A stretch of DNA of 16,575 nucleotides. It comes from Rhodobacteraceae bacterium UBA2776. GTDB taxonomy: Bacteria; Pseudomonadota; Alphaproteobacteria; Rhodobacterales; Rhodobacteraceae. Positions within the stretch are counted from its first letter, which is position 1. Each line of letters begins with the position of its first letter. The translations under genes and the position numbers were made by a program. Location: NCBI GenBank assembly GCA_002352425.1, contig DEIK01000087.1, forward strand, positions 304 to 16,878, given 5' to 3'. The notes under the pieces were generated by a model. It did not search any database, was not told where the DNA came from, and saw only the letters and a list, made by a program, of their open reading frames with translations. Of this stretch, positions 15,684-16,575 are shown in pieces.

Positions 15684-16057
15684 TCTGCTGCCTCCATTAC
15701 CCTGTCCTGATGCCGCAAAAAGACCGGGCCACTTTCTGGGTCGACCTGAGGTGTTGGGGGCGATTCCGTCGGGCTGGGCAGGTCATGCATAGACGCCATC
15801 AACAGTTCCAACCGTTTGGCAACATTCTCGGCCTTTTTGGTCAAACCCTCTAATGATGATGTCGAATCGCTGGCAGCGAGCCGTGCCTTTTCAAGCGTTT
15901 TTGTCATGTCATCAACCTGAACGGACAATACTGCCACAGCCCCGCCAACACCTTTTTCCAAATCATTAAAACGATTCAAACGGCGTGACAGTATTAAGCA
16001 ATAAAACGCAGCGCCCAAGGCCCCGGCAACAAGTAAAATATCGGCAATCAGTGTCAT
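15680..16057 (-). CDS. DUF6468-like membrane/coiled-coil protein
   Basis: This 125-aa protein has one N-terminal membrane helix (about 3-22) followed by a basic RRLNRF segment, a coiled-coil stretch (about 32-92) and a proline-rich tail. The layout fits the small DUF6468 proteins that I recall beside fliL in alphaproteobacterial flagellar loci; the name is from memory. Function is unknown. The start is secured by GGAG seven bases before the ATG, with the ribosome site directly next to the fliL stop codon (TAGGAG). The end overlaps the MotE-like start by four bases. Both products are single-pass proteins with coiled coils and could interact with each other (inference). Confidence 0.7.
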   Translation of the reverse strand: MTLIADILLVAGALGAAFYCLILSRRLNRFNDLEKGVGGAVAVLSVQVDDMTKTLEKARLAASDSTSSLEGLTKKAENVAKRLELLMASMHDLPSPTESPPTPQVDPESGPVFLRHQDRVMEAAE

Positions 16058-16066
16058 TTCACACTC

Positions 16067-16552
16067 CTAGTTCAGCACAAATTCCATAATCAGCAAGTCT
16101 TTTACGCGACCTTCACCTGTCACGATCTGAATCCGTCGCAACATCTGGGTACGCAGCCGGATCAACGCATTTGGATCTTCTAGATCGTGCGTATCAACGG
16201 CGCGTAGATACCCATTCAAAATATCCATCACACGCGGCAACAAGGTGGTCACTTCTTCTTGATATTCACCGCCAACTTCCAGTTCTGCGCGAAACCGCAA
16301 ATACTGATTTTGTGCACCCTTGCCCAAATTGATAATCAGCGGCTCCATCGGCACAAAGGTCACGTCCGGCAGGGCAGCAACCTCTTCATGCGAATCGGTT
16401 TCAACCTCAGCATGGTCGCCAAATAGCATGCCTGATTGCACGGCGTAAAATCCGCCACCACCGCCCGCCAATGCCAAAACCAACCCTATAATCAAGGGGA
16501 GTTTGGACTTTTTCTTTGGGCCTTCTTCTTCAATTTCTTCTTCATCTGCCAT
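16067..16552 (-). CDS. fliL: Flagellar basal body-associated protein FliL
   Basis: FliL is a single-pass inner-membrane protein that rings or braces the stator near the flagellar basal body. Numbered from the ATG at 16550-16552, the protein has 161 residues: an acidic and then lysine-rich cytoplasmic start (MADEEEIEEEGPKKKSK), a glycine-rich membrane helix at about 18-38, and a periplasmic domain with FVPMEPLIINLG and QYLRFRAELEV, ending in IMEFVLN, all typical of the family. A GTG two codons upstream (16558) is an alternative start; neither has a strong ribosome site. It is the first visible gene of the unit, and the operon promoter must lie beyond the right edge. Confidence 0.93.
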   Translation of the reverse strand: MADEEEIEEEGPKKKSKLPLIIGLVLALAGGGGGFYAVQSGMLFGDHAEVETDSHEEVAALPDVTFVPMEPLIINLGKGAQNQYLRFRAELEVGGEYQEEVTTLLPRVMDILNGYLRAVDTHDLEDPNALIRLRTQMLRRIQIVTGEGRVKDLLIMEFVLN

Positions 16553-16575
16553 GTTCACACCAGTTTTATTCTCTC

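Noticed and set aside
1..16575. tRNA, rRNA, CRISPR array, insertion sequence, prophage
   Set aside because: No cloverleaf, regularly spaced repeat, transposase-like frame or paired terminal repeat was seen. The inserted gene at 2112-2888 has no mobility gene beside it.

Overview
The window reads as a chromosomal segment from an alphaproteobacterium of the order Rhodobacterales, most likely the Roseobacter group. The grounds are the flagellar gene order, a DUF1523-type protein and its partner genes, and a short gene-end motif that I recall as common in that order. I cannot name a genus. The left third is GC-rich apart from one inserted gene, and the right two thirds are closer to 50% GC. No RNA gene, insertion sequence, CRISPR array or phage gene was seen, and no gap of 300 bases lacks a gene.

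Left part, + strand. The 3' end of an unidentified gene (1-129) is followed by a tight cluster from 181 to 5218: a AAA+ ATPase, an unrelated-looking 258-aa protein, a soluble 449-aa protein (DUF6638-like), a 91-aa two-helix membrane protein and a DUF1523-type membrane protein. Every junction overlaps or is nearly touching. I recall the ATPase, the 449-aa protein and the two membrane proteins as a conserved Rhodobacterales set of unknown function. The 258-aa gene has much lower GC and looks like a cargo gene placed cleanly at the ATPase/DUF6638 junction. It carries a HEPN-like R-x5-H pattern and may be a defence-type gene. A lone nucleotide-sugar 6-dehydrogenase (5263-6588, + strand) follows; it may have a promoter of its own right at its start codon.

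Right part, - strand. A single flagellar transcription unit enters from beyond the right edge and runs to 6617. In transcription order it has fliL, a DUF6468-like membrane/coiled-coil protein, a MotE-like protein, motA, a large periplasmic protein with an AMIN-like N-terminus and TPR-like helices, an SltF-like lytic transglycosylase, flhA, fliR, flhB and a small FliJ-like coiled-coil protein. FlhA, FliR and FlhB form the export gate of the flagellar type III apparatus. FliL, MotA and the MotE-like protein belong to the stator and motor. The transglycosylase probably opens peptidoglycan for the rod. No motB lies in the window. FlhB has NPQH in place of the usual NPTH self-cleavage motif.

The least characterised material is the AAA+/DUF6638/DUF1523 cluster with its insert, and the AMIN/TPR protein inside the motor operon.
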